Below are positions 35,696 to 44,629 of a stretch of 64,000 nucleotides of DNA, piece after piece. Within the stretch, counting starts at the first letter, position 1; each line of letters begins with the position of its first letter. Source of the stretch: Halalkalicoccus subterraneus (lineage in GTDB: Archaea; Halobacteriota; Halobacteria; Halobacteriales; Halalkalicoccaceae); contig NZ_RDQG01000085.1 of the NCBI RefSeq assembly GCF_003697815.1, positions 124,001 through 188,000 of the forward strand, read 5' to 3'. The notes under the pieces are model-generated. The model was not told the DNA's origin. It saw only the letters and a program-made list of their open reading frames with translations, and made no database searches. The position numbers were made by a program, and so were the translations under genes.

Positions 35696-35806
35696 AGCCA
35701 ATGTCAACAACGACCACGGTATCTAAATAATTTTAGTACTAGTATATATCAATTTTAACTGAATACGAACAAGGTAGCGTAGTATTTCATAACGACTGCG
35801 TACTGT

Positions 35807-35819
35807 CACAATACTTATC
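35807..35819 (+). promoter_or_regulatory. TATA-type promoter of the first duplicated oxidoreductase cassette
   Basis: CACAATACTTATC lies about 30 bases upstream of ATG 35846 and is identical to the 13-base element before the gene at 17898. TATTTCATA at 35783-35791 lies just upstream and resembles the element found at the importer promoters. Confidence 0.5.
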
Positions 35820-35845
35820 ATGCGGCTTTCTGTTGATCACGTGTA

Positions 35846-36835
35846 ATGGAACGGATCGGAATCCTCGGCCGCGGGTTCATGGCGAGGGTCCACGCCCAGC
35901 GATACGGTCGGATCGACGGCGTCGACGTCGCGGCGGTCGCCTCGCCGGGTGGCCCGACCGCGTTCGCCGACGAGTACGCCGACGGTGCGGCGGTCTACGA
36001 CGATGCCCCCGAGATGTACGACTCGATACCGCTCGACGCGGTGGACGTCTGTACGCCGACGCACACCCACCGCGAACTGGTCGTTCCGGCGCTCGACCGC
36101 GGGCTAGACGTGCTCTGTGAGAAACCCATCGCGCGGACGATGGCGGGTGCGCGAGCGATCGCCGACGCGGCCACGGACGCGGACGCGACGGTCGTTCCCG
36201 GACACACGATCCGGTTCTTCCCCGAGTACGCGAAAGCTCGCGATCGGGTCCAAGCCGGGGACGTCGGCTCGCCCGGGAACGTCAGAACGTTCCGCCAGTC
36301 GCCGTTCGAGGACCGGTCCGACTGGTTCGCGGACGACGAGAAGAGCGGCGGCGTCCTTCTGGATCTGGCGATCCACGACTTCGATTTCCTCCGGTGGACC
36401 GTCGGCGAGGTCGATCGGGTTTTCGCCCGCCGTCGGCAGTGGAACGCACACGAGTACGCGCTCGCGACCGTCCGCTTCGAGAGCGGCGCCGTCGGCCACG
36501 TCGACGCCCGCTGGCCCCGGCGTCCCGACCTGCCCTTCGTGACCCGCTTCGAGATCGCCGGCGATGGAGGTCTTCTCGAGTTCGACAGCGAGGACGCGAC
36601 CCCGATCGAGGTGAGCAGCACGACGGCGGAGAAACTCGACCGGGACCCGATCGACGAACCCCTCGAAAAGGACCCGTACCTGCGCGAACTCGAGGCGTTC
36701 GTCGACTGCGTTCGGAGGGACGACGAGCCGGCGATCGCGCTCGAGGACGGCATCGAAACTCTGCGCGTCGCACTCGCCGCGCTCGAATCCGCAGAGCGCG
36801 GTGAGCCCGTTCGTCCCGCGGAGGTGAGGGCGTGA
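35846..36835 (+). CDS. Gfo/Idh/MocA oxidoreductase, cassette subunit A (copy 1)
   Basis: A 329-residue member with the canonical loop IGILGRGFMARVHAQRY and the lysine motif VLCEKPIAR near 93-101. GGVLLDLAIHDFDFLRWTVGEVDRVFARRR in the C-terminal domain carries the conserved His/Asp. Its stop overlaps the next gene as GTGA. It closely resembles the protein from 46500-47459 (shared blocks such as DVCTPTHTH, GHVVRF/GHTIRF, WFADxEKSGG, VGEVDRVFARRR, RFESGAVG), which is also followed by a partner of the second type. It likely oxidises a sugar or cyclitol, possibly in tandem with its partner. Confidence 0.9.
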   Translation: MERIGILGRGFMARVHAQRYGRIDGVDVAAVASPGGPTAFADEYADGAAVYDDAPEMYDSIPLDAVDVCTPTHTHRELVVPALDRGLDVLCEKPIARTMAGARAIADAATDADATVVPGHTIRFFPEYAKARDRVQAGDVGSPGNVRTFRQSPFEDRSDWFADDEKSGGVLLDLAIHDFDFLRWTVGEVDRVFARRRQWNAHEYALATVRFESGAVGHVDARWPRRPDLPFVTRFEIAGDGGLLEFDSEDATPIEVSSTTAEKLDRDPIDEPLEKDPYLRELEAFVDCVRRDDEPAIALEDGIETLRVALAALESAERGEPVRPAEVRA

Positions 36836-37818
36836 TCCGGATGGGGCTGCTCTCGACGGCCCACGTCCACACGGGCGGGTTCGCGTCGCGACTCGCGGCC
36901 GCCGAGGGCGTGGAGTTCGTCGGCGTCACCGATGACGACGCGGCGCGCGGTCGCGAGGCGGCCGCAGAACACGAGACGACCTTCTACGAACCGGCGGCCC
37001 TCGTCGAGCACGTCGACGCCGCCATCGTCTCGTCGACCAACACGACCCACCGTCGATGGGTGGAACTGGCGGCCGACGCGGGCCTCGACGTGCTCTGTGA
37101 GAAGCCGCTGGCGACGACGATGGCCGACGCACGGGCGATCGTCGACGCCTGCGAGGCGGCGGGCGTCCGGCTGGGGCTCTGTATGCCGCTCCCGTTCAGC
37201 GTCCCCGCACGGCGGGCGAAGGCGGCGTTCGACGCCGGCGAGATAGGCGAGTTACGCGTTGCCGTCGGGACGAACCGCGCCTGGTTGCGCGATCGTCACC
37301 TGACGGGCTGGTCGGCCGATCCGGAACACGCGGGCGGCGGCGCGGCGATGGATCACACGGTCCACATCGTAAACCTCGTACGCTGGATCACGGGCGAGGA
37401 GGTCGTCGAGGTCTCCGCCGAACTGTCGACGATGCACGACGGCCTCGCCGTCGAGGACGTCACCGTCCTCTCGATGGAGCTCTCGGACGGCAGCGTGTTC
37501 ACGCTCGACGGCTCGTGGGATCGGCCCGACGACTGGGACTACTGGGGCGACGCGACGCTGAACCTGATTGGAACTGAGGGCGAGATCGCACTCGACTGTT
37601 TCGACCAGACGCTCAAGCGGACTCGCGAGGGCGAGGGGGTCGACGGCGTCTACTGGGGGTCGATTCCGGACGACGGGCTTCTCCGGGACTTCCTCGATGC
37701 GATCGAGGACGACCGGCCGCCGCTCGTCTCGGGCGAGGACGGCCTTCGGGAGACGGCCGTCGTCCTCGCGGTCTACGAGTCCGACGAGCGGGGCGAACCG
37801 GTCGCGGTGGAGTACTGA
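36832..37818 (+). CDS. Gfo/Idh/MocA oxidoreductase, cassette subunit B (copy 1), STAHVHT loop
   Basis: A 328-residue member that starts with GTG inside a GTGA overlap with the preceding gene. The nucleotide loop is MGLLSTAHVHTGGFASRL, not GxGxxG. The lysine motif is VLCEKPLATTMADARAIVD. C-terminal blocks AGGGAAMDHTVHIVNLVRWITG and LSMELSDGSVFTLDGSWDRP match almost word for word those of the protein at 45514-46503. The two A/B pairs therefore represent duplication of a whole two-gene cassette. Its activity may depend on subunit A or follow it in sequence. Confidence 0.88.
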   Translation: MIRMGLLSTAHVHTGGFASRLAAAEGVEFVGVTDDDAARGREAAAEHETTFYEPAALVEHVDAAIVSSTNTTHRRWVELAADAGLDVLCEKPLATTMADARAIVDACEAAGVRLGLCMPLPFSVPARRAKAAFDAGEIGELRVAVGTNRAWLRDRHLTGWSADPEHAGGGAAMDHTVHIVNLVRWITGEEVVEVSAELSTMHDGLAVEDVTVLSMELSDGSVFTLDGSWDRPDDWDYWGDATLNLIGTEGEIALDCFDQTLKRTREGEGVDGVYWGSIPDDGLLRDFLDAIEDDRPPLVSGEDGLRETAVVLAVYESDERGEPVAVEY

Positions 37819-37842
37819 GCGGACGGGGCCGCGGCGAGTAGC

Positions 37843-37850
37843 TTTTTGTA
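37843..37850 (+). promoter_or_regulatory. TATA box setting the start of the third oxidoreductase gene
   Basis: TTTTTGTA is centred 27 bases upstream of ATG 37874, the ideal distance for a leaderless transcript, and only 15 before ATG 37862. This decides for the downstream start. Confidence 0.55.
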
Positions 37851-37873
37851 TCGGTCCGACGATGGTTTCCTCG

Positions 37874-38914
37874 ATGGTTCCAGACACGCCGGTCCGCGTC
37901 GGTATCGTCGGACTCGGCACGATCGGCCGAATCCACGCGGAGCGAATCGACACGCTCGGCGGCGAACTCGCGGGTGCCGACCTCGATCCCGCTGCCAGAA
38001 CGGACTTCGAAATCGAGTTCGACGCCCCGACCTATCCCGACCACGACGCGTTGCTCGAATCGGGCGTCGACGCCGTGATCGTCGGCGTCCCGAACGGCGT
38101 TCACGAGACGGTCGCGGTCGATGCACTTGAGGCCGGCGTCGACGTCCTCCTCGAGAAGCCGCTCGCCCACACGGTCGAGAGCGCAGAACGGATCGCCGCC
38201 GCCGCCCGCGACGCCGAGGGGTTCTGTACGGTCGGGTTTACGATGCGCCACTCGGCCCAGACCGAGCGCGTCAGGGCGCTTCGCGAGGTGGGGGCGTTCG
38301 GCTCGATCTCGCACATTGAGGTGACCTACCTGCGACGGGGCGGCGTCCCCGGCAGCGGCGACGGCTGGTTCACGGATCCGGACCTCGCCGGCGGCGGCGT
38401 GTTGATGGATCTCGGCGTCCACGTCATCGACCTCGCGCTCCACGTCCTCGGGCATCCCGACATCGTGGAGGTGAGCGGGACCACGCGCTCCGAGTACGGC
38501 GAGTACGCCGTCGACGATTCGGCGACGGGACTGCTCCGGACGGCCGACGGCCGGACGATCGCCATCGACACCGCCTGGCACGGGACCTGCGAGCCCGAGC
38601 GGGCGTGTGTCGTCCGGGGCACCGACGCCGGTGCGGCGTTCGAGATCGGCGGATCGGAGCTATCGCTCGTGAGCGCGGACGCCGCGGAGCCCGTCGAAGT
38701 CGTCTCAGTCGACGAGACGGACATGCATCTCGCCGAGGACCGGACCTTCCTCGAGGCCGTCGCCGGTGAGCGCGACCCACCTAACGGAATCGTCGAGGAG
38801 GCGCTGTCCGTCCAGCGCGTTATCGAGACGCTCTACGAGTCGGGTACGTCCGGGACGGCGGTTCGTCTCGACTCGCCGGTCGCGGCCGCCGACGGTTCGG
38901 GTGCGAACGAATGA
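37874..38914 (+). CDS. Gfo/Idh/MocA family oxidoreductase
   Basis: A 346-residue member starting MVPDTPVRVGIVGLGTIGRIHAERI with a canonical GxGxxG/A loop. VLLEKPLAHTVESAERIAAAA supplies the catalytic lysine. GGVLMDLGVHVIDLALHVLGHPD has the conserved Asp and His of the active site. Family relatives include inositol 2-dehydrogenase and related sugar dehydrogenases. It overlaps the isomerase gene by four bases (ATGA), indicating co-translation and possibly successive reactions on one substrate. The promoter box at 37843-37850 supports the start. Confidence 0.9.
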   Translation: MVPDTPVRVGIVGLGTIGRIHAERIDTLGGELAGADLDPAARTDFEIEFDAPTYPDHDALLESGVDAVIVGVPNGVHETVAVDALEAGVDVLLEKPLAHTVESAERIAAAARDAEGFCTVGFTMRHSAQTERVRALREVGAFGSISHIEVTYLRRGGVPGSGDGWFTDPDLAGGGVLMDLGVHVIDLALHVLGHPDIVEVSGTTRSEYGEYAVDDSATGLLRTADGRTIAIDTAWHGTCEPERACVVRGTDAGAAFEIGGSELSLVSADAAEPVEVVSVDETDMHLAEDRTFLEAVAGERDPPNGIVEEALSVQRVIETLYESGTSGTAVRLDSPVAAADGSGANE

Positions 38915-39711
38915 ACGTCGATATCGGGCTCTGTACCGTCTCGAGCAAGGAGCGCGCCGTCGAGGCCGTCATCGAACTGGCCGCCGAGGCCGGCTACGAC
39001 GGCGTCGAACTCTGGGGACGCGATCACGTCGGCGACGGTTCCGTGGACGACTGTCGTCGGATCGTCGACGCGGTCGACGCGAACGGGCTCGGAATTCCCG
39101 TCTATGGTTCGTACCTCCGCTGTGGAACCGACGAGTTCGACGACAGGGTGGAACACGAACTCGCGATCGCGGGGCGACTCGACGCCGACCTGATCCGCGT
39201 CTGGGCCGGCCGGCAGGAGTATGAGGACCACGATGCCGAGCACTGGAACCGGGTCGTCTGTGATCTCGAACGCCTGACCGACCGGGCGGCCGCGTACGGC
39301 GTCGGTGTCACGGTCGAGAAGCATGCGGGCACGCTGACTGACACCCTAGAAGGGGCTCGACGACTGATCGAGGCGGTCGACGACGAACACTGCGGGCTCA
39401 ACTACCAGCCGGGGTTTTCGGTCCCGAAAGACGAGATCGAACGCGAGGCGACCGAACTCGCACCCCGCTCGAACAACCTCCATCTCCAGGCCGTCCGCGA
39501 GTGCGGCGAGAGCCGTCGTTGTCCGCTCTCGGAGGCGTTCTACGACCTCGAGACCGTCCTCGCGCCGTTCCTCGACGCCGGGTTCGACGGCTCCGCGAAC
39601 GTCGAGTTCGTGACTGACGAGCGGCCGTACCCGGCCGCGATCGAGGCCGACCGTCGGTATGTAGCGTCGATCCTGCAGGCCGACTCCCACGAGCGAGCGC
39701 ACACCCGTTGA
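38911..39711 (+). CDS. Sugar phosphate isomerase/epimerase-type TIM barrel (AP_endonuc_2 fold)
   Basis: A 266-residue xylose-isomerase-like barrel. It begins VDIGLCTVSSKERAVEAVIELAAEAGYDGVELWG in short conserved blocks. LIRVWAGRQEYEDHDAEHW and VTVEKHAGTLTDTLEGA supply a metal-binding Glu near 139 (VEKH), and FDGSANVEFVTDE provides the final Glu of the metal site. Relatives include IolE/IolH-like inosose dehydratases or isomerases and hydroxypyruvate isomerase. Overlap with an inositol-dehydrogenase-like gene makes isomerisation or dehydration of a keto-sugar or inosose its likely role. Confidence 0.86.
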   Translation: MNVDIGLCTVSSKERAVEAVIELAAEAGYDGVELWGRDHVGDGSVDDCRRIVDAVDANGLGIPVYGSYLRCGTDEFDDRVEHELAIAGRLDADLIRVWAGRQEYEDHDAEHWNRVVCDLERLTDRAAAYGVGVTVEKHAGTLTDTLEGARRLIEAVDDEHCGLNYQPGFSVPKDEIEREATELAPRSNNLHLQAVRECGESRRCPLSEAFYDLETVLAPFLDAGFDGSANVEFVTDERPYPAAIEADRRYVASILQADSHERAHTR

Positions 39712-39864
39712 GTGGCGGCCGTCAACAGCGAGAAGATCTCTCGACGACGTGCCTCGAGGTCCCACAGCGGGCACTGGACGGCGATTTCCTGCCAGTAGGG
39801 CCGAGCAGCGCCCGGTCGGCGGTGACCTCCGAGAGGCGCTCGGGTGGGGCGGAGGATTTAGGGT

Positions 39865-39884
39865 CTCACCCGTGAAGGGGTGAG
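39865..39884. promoter_or_regulatory. Dyad CTCACCC-GGGTGAG directly before the deacylase start
   Basis: Perfect seven-base arms separated by GTGAAG, ending two bases before ATG 39887. A TTTAGGG box at 39858-39864 could direct a leaderless transcript, which would place the dyad between TATA and start, a classic repressor-site position. In a longer mRNA it would form a hairpin at the start codon. Confidence 0.45.
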
Positions 39885-39886
39885 TC

Positions 39887-41485
39887 ATGTCGCCCGAGCT
39901 GTGCATCGAGAACGCGCGTATCGTCGACGGAACGGGCGCGCCCTGGTTTCGGGGCGCGGTCGGCGTCGAGGACGGAACGATCACCCACGTCTGCAGGGAA
40001 CGTGAACCCGAGTTCGACGCCGCGGTCCACGTCGACGCCGCGGGGAGCGTCGTCTGTCCCGGCTTCGTCGACGCCCATTCGCATTCGGATCTGGAGCTGT
40101 TCTCGGATCCGACGCTCGCGCCGAAGACGCGCCAGGGAATTACCACCGAAATCCTCGGCCAGGACGGCTTCTCGATGGCGCCGCTCTCCGACGCCGACGA
40201 CATCGAGGCATGGCAGGGGTACGTTAGCGGCCTCGCGGGTCGCCTCGAACGCGAGTGGTCGTGGCGCTCGGTGGCCGACTATCTGGACGCGATCGACGAC
40301 GCCGGCGTCGCGCCGAACGTCGCGACGCTGGTCGGCCACGGGACGGCCCGCTACGAGGTCCTCGGGATGGACGACGTCGAACCGACCGACGCCGAACTCG
40401 AGGAGATGGCCTCCGTGGTCGCCGAGGGGCTGGCCGACGGCGCGGTGGGGTTCTCGAGCGGGCTCGTCTACACGCCGCAGGTGTACTCGAGTACCGCGGA
40501 GGTGTCGCGTCTCGCCGCCGAACTCGAACCGTACGGCCGCCCCTTTGTTGCCCACATCCGAAGCGAGGGCCGGTGGATCTGGGAGGCGATGGACGAGTTC
40601 ATCGACATCGGCGCCGAGTACGACGTCCCGATCCACCAGTCACACTTCAAACTCACCGGCAGCGGGCAACGGGGCAAGGTCGAACGCGTGCTCGAACGGG
40701 TCGAACTCGCCCGCGAGCGCGGCGTCGACATGACGGCCGACCAGTACCCCTACACCGCCGGCAGCAGCATGTTGACGTCCTTGCTTCCCCCGTGGATGCA
40801 GTCGAAGGGGGCAGACGAGATGCGCGCGGCGCTTGCCGATCCCGAACAGCGCGAGGCCGTTCGACGGGACATCGAGGAGTGGCGCATCGACGGCTGGGAG
40901 AACGTCGGGGGAAAGACCGGCTGGGATCGCGTCGAGATCACGAACCTCGCCTCCGAGGAGTACCGCGCCGACGCGGGAAAGGATCTCGCGACCGTCGCGA
41001 ACGAGCGCGACAGCGACCCCGCAGAGGTGCTCTGTGACGTCCTGCTCGCGGAGGACCTCGATGCGGCCATGATCGCCCACGGCATGATCGAATCGGACGT
41101 CCGGGAGATTCTCCGAAGCGACCGCGTGGCGGTCGGGACCGACGGACTGTTCGGTTCGCGACCCCACCCTCGCGTCTACGGGTCGTTCCCGCGCGTCCTG
41201 TCGCACTACGTCCGCGAGGAGGGCGTGCTCTCGATCGAGCGGGCCATCTACAAGATGACGGCGCTGCCCGCACGGATCCACGGCCTCGACTCGAAGGGGG
41301 TCGTTCGGCCGGGGCTGGACGCCGATCTGGTCGTCTTCGATCCCCACGTCGTCGCCGACCGGGCGACCTTCGACGACCCGCGCCGGTACCCGCGGGGCAT
41401 CGAACACGTGTTCGTCGACGGGACGGCCGTCGTCCGAGACGGCGCCGTCACTGACGCCCGCCCTGGCTCCGCCATTCGTGCCTGA
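39887..41485 (+). CDS. D-aminoacylase/N-acyl-D-amino-acid deacylase family amidohydrolase
   Basis: A 532-residue metal-dependent amidohydrolase. The HxH metal motif is in VDAHSHSDLEL near 63-73. GITTEILGQDGFSMAP follows, where classical D-aminoacylases have a bridging Cys (NCG) and this protein has Asp (QDG). GHGTARYEVLG, FVAHIRSEG and PIHQSHFKLTG supply further ligands, and VGTDGLFG the late Asp. The C-terminal NGL-type segment is VFVDGTAVVRDGAVTD. It should remove an acyl group from an amine on the import product. Similar proteins act on N-acyl-D-amino acids, but the Cys to Asp change and context leave the substrate open. Confidence 0.87.
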   Translation: MSPELCIENARIVDGTGAPWFRGAVGVEDGTITHVCREREPEFDAAVHVDAAGSVVCPGFVDAHSHSDLELFSDPTLAPKTRQGITTEILGQDGFSMAPLSDADDIEAWQGYVSGLAGRLEREWSWRSVADYLDAIDDAGVAPNVATLVGHGTARYEVLGMDDVEPTDAELEEMASVVAEGLADGAVGFSSGLVYTPQVYSSTAEVSRLAAELEPYGRPFVAHIRSEGRWIWEAMDEFIDIGAEYDVPIHQSHFKLTGSGQRGKVERVLERVELARERGVDMTADQYPYTAGSSMLTSLLPPWMQSKGADEMRAALADPEQREAVRRDIEEWRIDGWENVGGKTGWDRVEITNLASEEYRADAGKDLATVANERDSDPAEVLCDVLLAEDLDAAMIAHGMIESDVREILRSDRVAVGTDGLFGSRPHPRVYGSFPRVLSHYVREEGVLSIERAIYKMTALPARIHGLDSKGVVRPGLDADLVVFDPHVVADRATFDDPRRYPRGIEHVFVDGTAVVRDGAVTDARPGSAIRA

Positions 41486-41563
41486 CCCGATTCACGACGA
41501 TAGGCGTCCGACTACGTCGCCCCGACGGCCGAAAGAACGTTAGTGTCCCGCGAGAAGTACCGG

Positions 41564-42304
41564 ATGACAATGCGCACGGTACGATTCAGCGACCCGTCCG
41601 GCTACGCCCGAACGGGTGAATGGACCGACGACGGCATCGAGACCACCGACCGGACGTACGACCCCAACGAGGTGTCGCTTCTGGCGCCGACCGAACCGAC
41701 GAAGGTCGTCTGTCAGGCCGGCGGCTACATGGACCACCGCGAGGAGTCGGGCCTCGAGGACCGCCCCGAGCGCCCCGAACTGTTCTTGAAGACGCCCAAC
41801 TGCGTCTCCGGGCACGGCGACGCCATCGAACTGCCGCCGGGCCGTGACCTCGTCGAGTTCGAAGCGGAGTTCGGCATCGTCATCGGCGAGCAGTGTCGCG
41901 GGGTTTCGCAAGAAGACGCGATGGACGTCGTCGCGGGGTTCACCTGCGTCAACGACGTTTCGAACCGCGACGACCAGCGCGAGGAGCGAAACTGGGTCCG
42001 CGGGAAGGCCTTCGACGGCTCGCTCCCGATGGGGCCGGTCGTCGCCACGCCCGACGAGGTGCCCGAAGACGCGACGCTCACCCTCCGGCACAACGGCGAG
42101 GTGAAACAGGAGACCACCCGCGAGATGATGATCTTCTCCGTCGAGGAACTCGTCGCGGACGTCTCGGAACTGATCACGCTCGAGGCCGGTGACGTCATCG
42201 CGACGGGGACGCCGTTCGGGCCCGACGCGCTCTCCGAGGGCGACACCGTCGAGGTCGACTTCGAGGGCGTCGGCACCCTCGAAAACCACGTCACGAGCCG
42301 ATGA
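41564..42304 (+). CDS. Fumarylacetoacetate hydrolase (FAH) family protein
   Basis: A 246-residue member of the FAHD1-like group. Metal ligands lie in LVEFEAEFGIVIGE (Glu-x-Glu) near 104-117 and the following NDVSNRDDQRE. KAFDGSLPMGPVV and the terminal VIATGTPFGPDALSEGDTVEVDFEGVG are standard. Such enzymes hydrolyse or decarboxylate beta-diketo acids, e.g. 2,4-diketo-3-deoxy-sugar acids, or dehydrate 2-keto-3-deoxypentonates, consistent with a late step in sugar-acid breakdown. The stop overlaps the SelA-like gene by four bases. I chose ATG 41564; ATG 41570 is equally possible. Confidence 0.88.
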   Translation: MTMRTVRFSDPSGYARTGEWTDDGIETTDRTYDPNEVSLLAPTEPTKVVCQAGGYMDHREESGLEDRPERPELFLKTPNCVSGHGDAIELPPGRDLVEFEAEFGIVIGEQCRGVSQEDAMDVVAGFTCVNDVSNRDDQREERNWVRGKAFDGSLPMGPVVATPDEVPEDATLTLRHNGEVKQETTREMMIFSVEELVADVSELITLEAGDVIATGTPFGPDALSEGDTVEVDFEGVGTLENHVTSR

Positions 42305-43512
42305 CGGACCGGAACACGATCTACGACGAACTGGGCGTTCCGTCGGTCGTGAACGCGACCGGCACCAAGACCCGCATCGGCGGGACGCTCATCCGCGAGG
42401 AGGCCCGCGAAGCGATGGACCGGGCCGCGGAGGCGTTCGTCCGCCTCTCGGACCTGCAGGCCGCCGCCTCCGAGCGGATCGCCGACGTCACGGGAGCCGA
42501 GGCGGGTTACGTGACCAACGGGGCGAGCTCCGCGCTCGCACTTGCCGCCGCGGCGTGTATCGCGGGCGACGACCTCGAAACGATGGCGAGGCTCCCCGAC
42601 ACTGAGGGGATCCCCGATGAGATCGTCATGGCGCGCACCCATCGAAACGGCTACGACCATGCGCTCCGCCTCTCGGGCGCCGAGATCGTCGACGTCGGCG
42701 CGAACGACTACCACCTCGGGACCGGCTCGGAGAACACCGAGCCCTGGGAGATCGCCGAAGCGATCACCGAGGAGACGGTCGCCGTCGCCTACATGCAAAA
42801 GCCGTTCACGCGACCGCCGCTCCCCGAGATCGTCGAGATCGCCCACGAGCACGACCTCCCGGTGATCGTCGACGCGGCAGCGGAACTACCGCCGACGAGG
42901 AACCTGCGGACGTTCGTCGAGCAGGGCGCCGACCTCGTCGCGTTCAGCGGCGGCAAGGCGATCCGCGGGCCGCAGTCGTCGGGCATCCTCGCCGGGCGCG
43001 AGGCCCTCGTCAGGTCCGTCGCGCGCCAGCACCTCGACATGCACGCCGAGAGCTCCGTCTACGAGCCGCCGGAGGCGCTCGTCGACGCCGACGGGCTTCC
43101 CGGGGTCCCCCGACAGGGGATCGGCCGATCGATGAAGGTCGGCAAGGAGGAACTCGCCGGCCTGCTCGCCGCGCTCGACGCGTTCATCGAGGAGGACGAC
43201 GAGGCCGTCCTGGGCGAGTGGCACGAGCGCGCAGAACGGATCGCCGCCGCGCTCGAATCCGTCGATAGCCTCGAGGTCGAACTCGCCAACGCGGCGAAGA
43301 CCGACGCCGTCTCGACCGTCGCCGTCACCGTCGGCGAGGACGCCCCGTTGACCGCCGCCGAACTCGTTCTGTCGTTGCGCCGGGAGAACCCGCGGGTGTT
43401 CGTTGGCGCCGACGACGTCCACCGGTCGCGGTTCACGATCAATCCCCGGTGTCTGCCCGACTCCGAGGTCGACTACGTCGTCGATCGGATCGTCGCCCAC
43501 CTCGAACGCTGA
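42301..43512 (+). CDS. SelA-like PLP-dependent lyase/aminotransferase (class V fold)
   Basis: A 403-residue fold-type-I PLP enzyme of the L-seryl-tRNA selenium transferase-like group. YVTNGASSALALAAAACIAGDD binds the cofactor phosphate, LPVIVDAAAELPP holds the PLP aspartate, and the Schiff-base lysine is in FSGGKAIRGPQSSGIL near 214-229. Non-SelA members include D-glucosaminate-6-phosphate ammonia-lyase and related amino-sugar-acid lyases. There is no sign of a selenocysteine system nearby, and co-translation with an FAH-family gene supports an amino-sugar-acid deaminating role. That is inference. Confidence 0.85.
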   Translation: MTDRNTIYDELGVPSVVNATGTKTRIGGTLIREEAREAMDRAAEAFVRLSDLQAAASERIADVTGAEAGYVTNGASSALALAAAACIAGDDLETMARLPDTEGIPDEIVMARTHRNGYDHALRLSGAEIVDVGANDYHLGTGSENTEPWEIAEAITEETVAVAYMQKPFTRPPLPEIVEIAHEHDLPVIVDAAAELPPTRNLRTFVEQGADLVAFSGGKAIRGPQSSGILAGREALVRSVARQHLDMHAESSVYEPPEALVDADGLPGVPRQGIGRSMKVGKEELAGLLAALDAFIEEDDEAVLGEWHERAERIAAALESVDSLEVELANAAKTDAVSTVAVTVGEDAPLTAAELVLSLRRENPRVFVGADDVHRSRFTINPRCLPDSEVDYVVDRIVAHLER

Positions 43513-43645
43513 CCGACTGAACACTTCGTCAGAGATCGTTTCTACGGCAGCCAGTGGGAGAAAAACGACGAGAAGTTGACCACAGCGCGCCGTGGCTGGC
43601 GATTTCGGCCCATATCGTTAAGAGGAGCTACCGAGAATCGGATGC

Positions 43646-44482
43646 ATGAAGGTGCTGGTAACCGGAGCGAGCGGCGTCGTCGGGCGGGCGATCCTCGACG
43701 AACTCGGCGACGGGGACGCCTACTCGTTTACGGCGCTGGACATCGAGGACCACCCCGACCCCGACGTCGAGACGATCCGAGCGAGCGTCACCGACTACGA
43801 CGCGATCCGGCCCGCGTTCGACGGCGTCGATGCGGTCATCCACCTAGCGGTGTACGCGCCGGGGTTCGTCGACGAGGACTGGGACCGGATCATGGCGGTG
43901 AACGTCGACGGGACGCGAAACGTCCTCCGGGCGGCGAGGGAGGCCGAGGTCGACACCGTGATCTTCGCGTCGACGAACCACGTCGTCGGGATGTACGAAC
44001 GGGAGTTCTCGCCGGAGATCTACGATCCGGCCTTCGAACTGTCCGTCGACCACACCGACCCTGTCCGACCCGATTCGACCTACGGCGTCTCGAAGCTCTG
44101 CAACGAACACGACGGTCGGTTCTTCGTCGAGACGAACGAGTACCCGAAACGGTTCTACGCGCTTCGGATCTGCTCGGTCCGCGACCCCGAGTACGACCAC
44201 CCGTACGGCGACGCCGAGAAGGGGGTGGACGACGGCCGGTGGGAGCGAAACAGCGAGGAGTACGAACGACAGGTCGCCCGACTGAAGGCGACGTGGTTCT
44301 CCCGACGCGATCTGGGAGGAATGATCGACCGACTGCTTGCCGACGAGTCCGTCACCTTCGACGTCTTCTACGGCGTCAGCGACAACGACGGGCGCTGGTT
44401 CGACATCGACCACGCACGAAGCGTCCTCGGCTACGACCCCGAGGACGACGGGGCGGAGTGGGACGGCCCACCGACGCCGTAG
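43646..44482 (+). CDS. NAD-dependent epimerase/dehydratase family protein, uronate-dehydrogenase-like
   Basis: A 278-residue extended SDR. The cofactor loop is VTGASGVVGRAI (5-16), FASTNHVVGMYERE near 108-120 carries the substrate-binding segment seen in uronate dehydrogenases, and the catalytic pair is Tyr146/Lys150 in YGVSK. Uronate dehydrogenases oxidise hexuronic acids to aldarolactones with NAD. That would feed an aldarate dehydratase, matching the enolase-superfamily gene in the same island. A CGTTAAG box about 29 bases upstream supports the start. Other sugar dehydratase or epimerase roles are possible. Confidence 0.83.
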   Translation: MKVLVTGASGVVGRAILDELGDGDAYSFTALDIEDHPDPDVETIRASVTDYDAIRPAFDGVDAVIHLAVYAPGFVDEDWDRIMAVNVDGTRNVLRAAREAEVDTVIFASTNHVVGMYEREFSPEIYDPAFELSVDHTDPVRPDSTYGVSKLCNEHDGRFFVETNEYPKRFYALRICSVRDPEYDHPYGDAEKGVDDGRWERNSEEYERQVARLKATWFSRRDLGGMIDRLLADESVTFDVFYGVSDNDGRWFDIDHARSVLGYDPEDDGAEWDGPPTP

Positions 44483-44629
44483 CGGTCGTCTATCGGGTAG
44501 GGAATGGGGAGCCGGAAACACGCTTGATCGCCGTGTCATCGCATCATTTCCCGGTTCCGACGAGTCCGTACGTGAGAATCACCGGACGAACGTCGGGAAA
44601 AACTCGGAAGAAGCGTCGGCAGAATTCGA

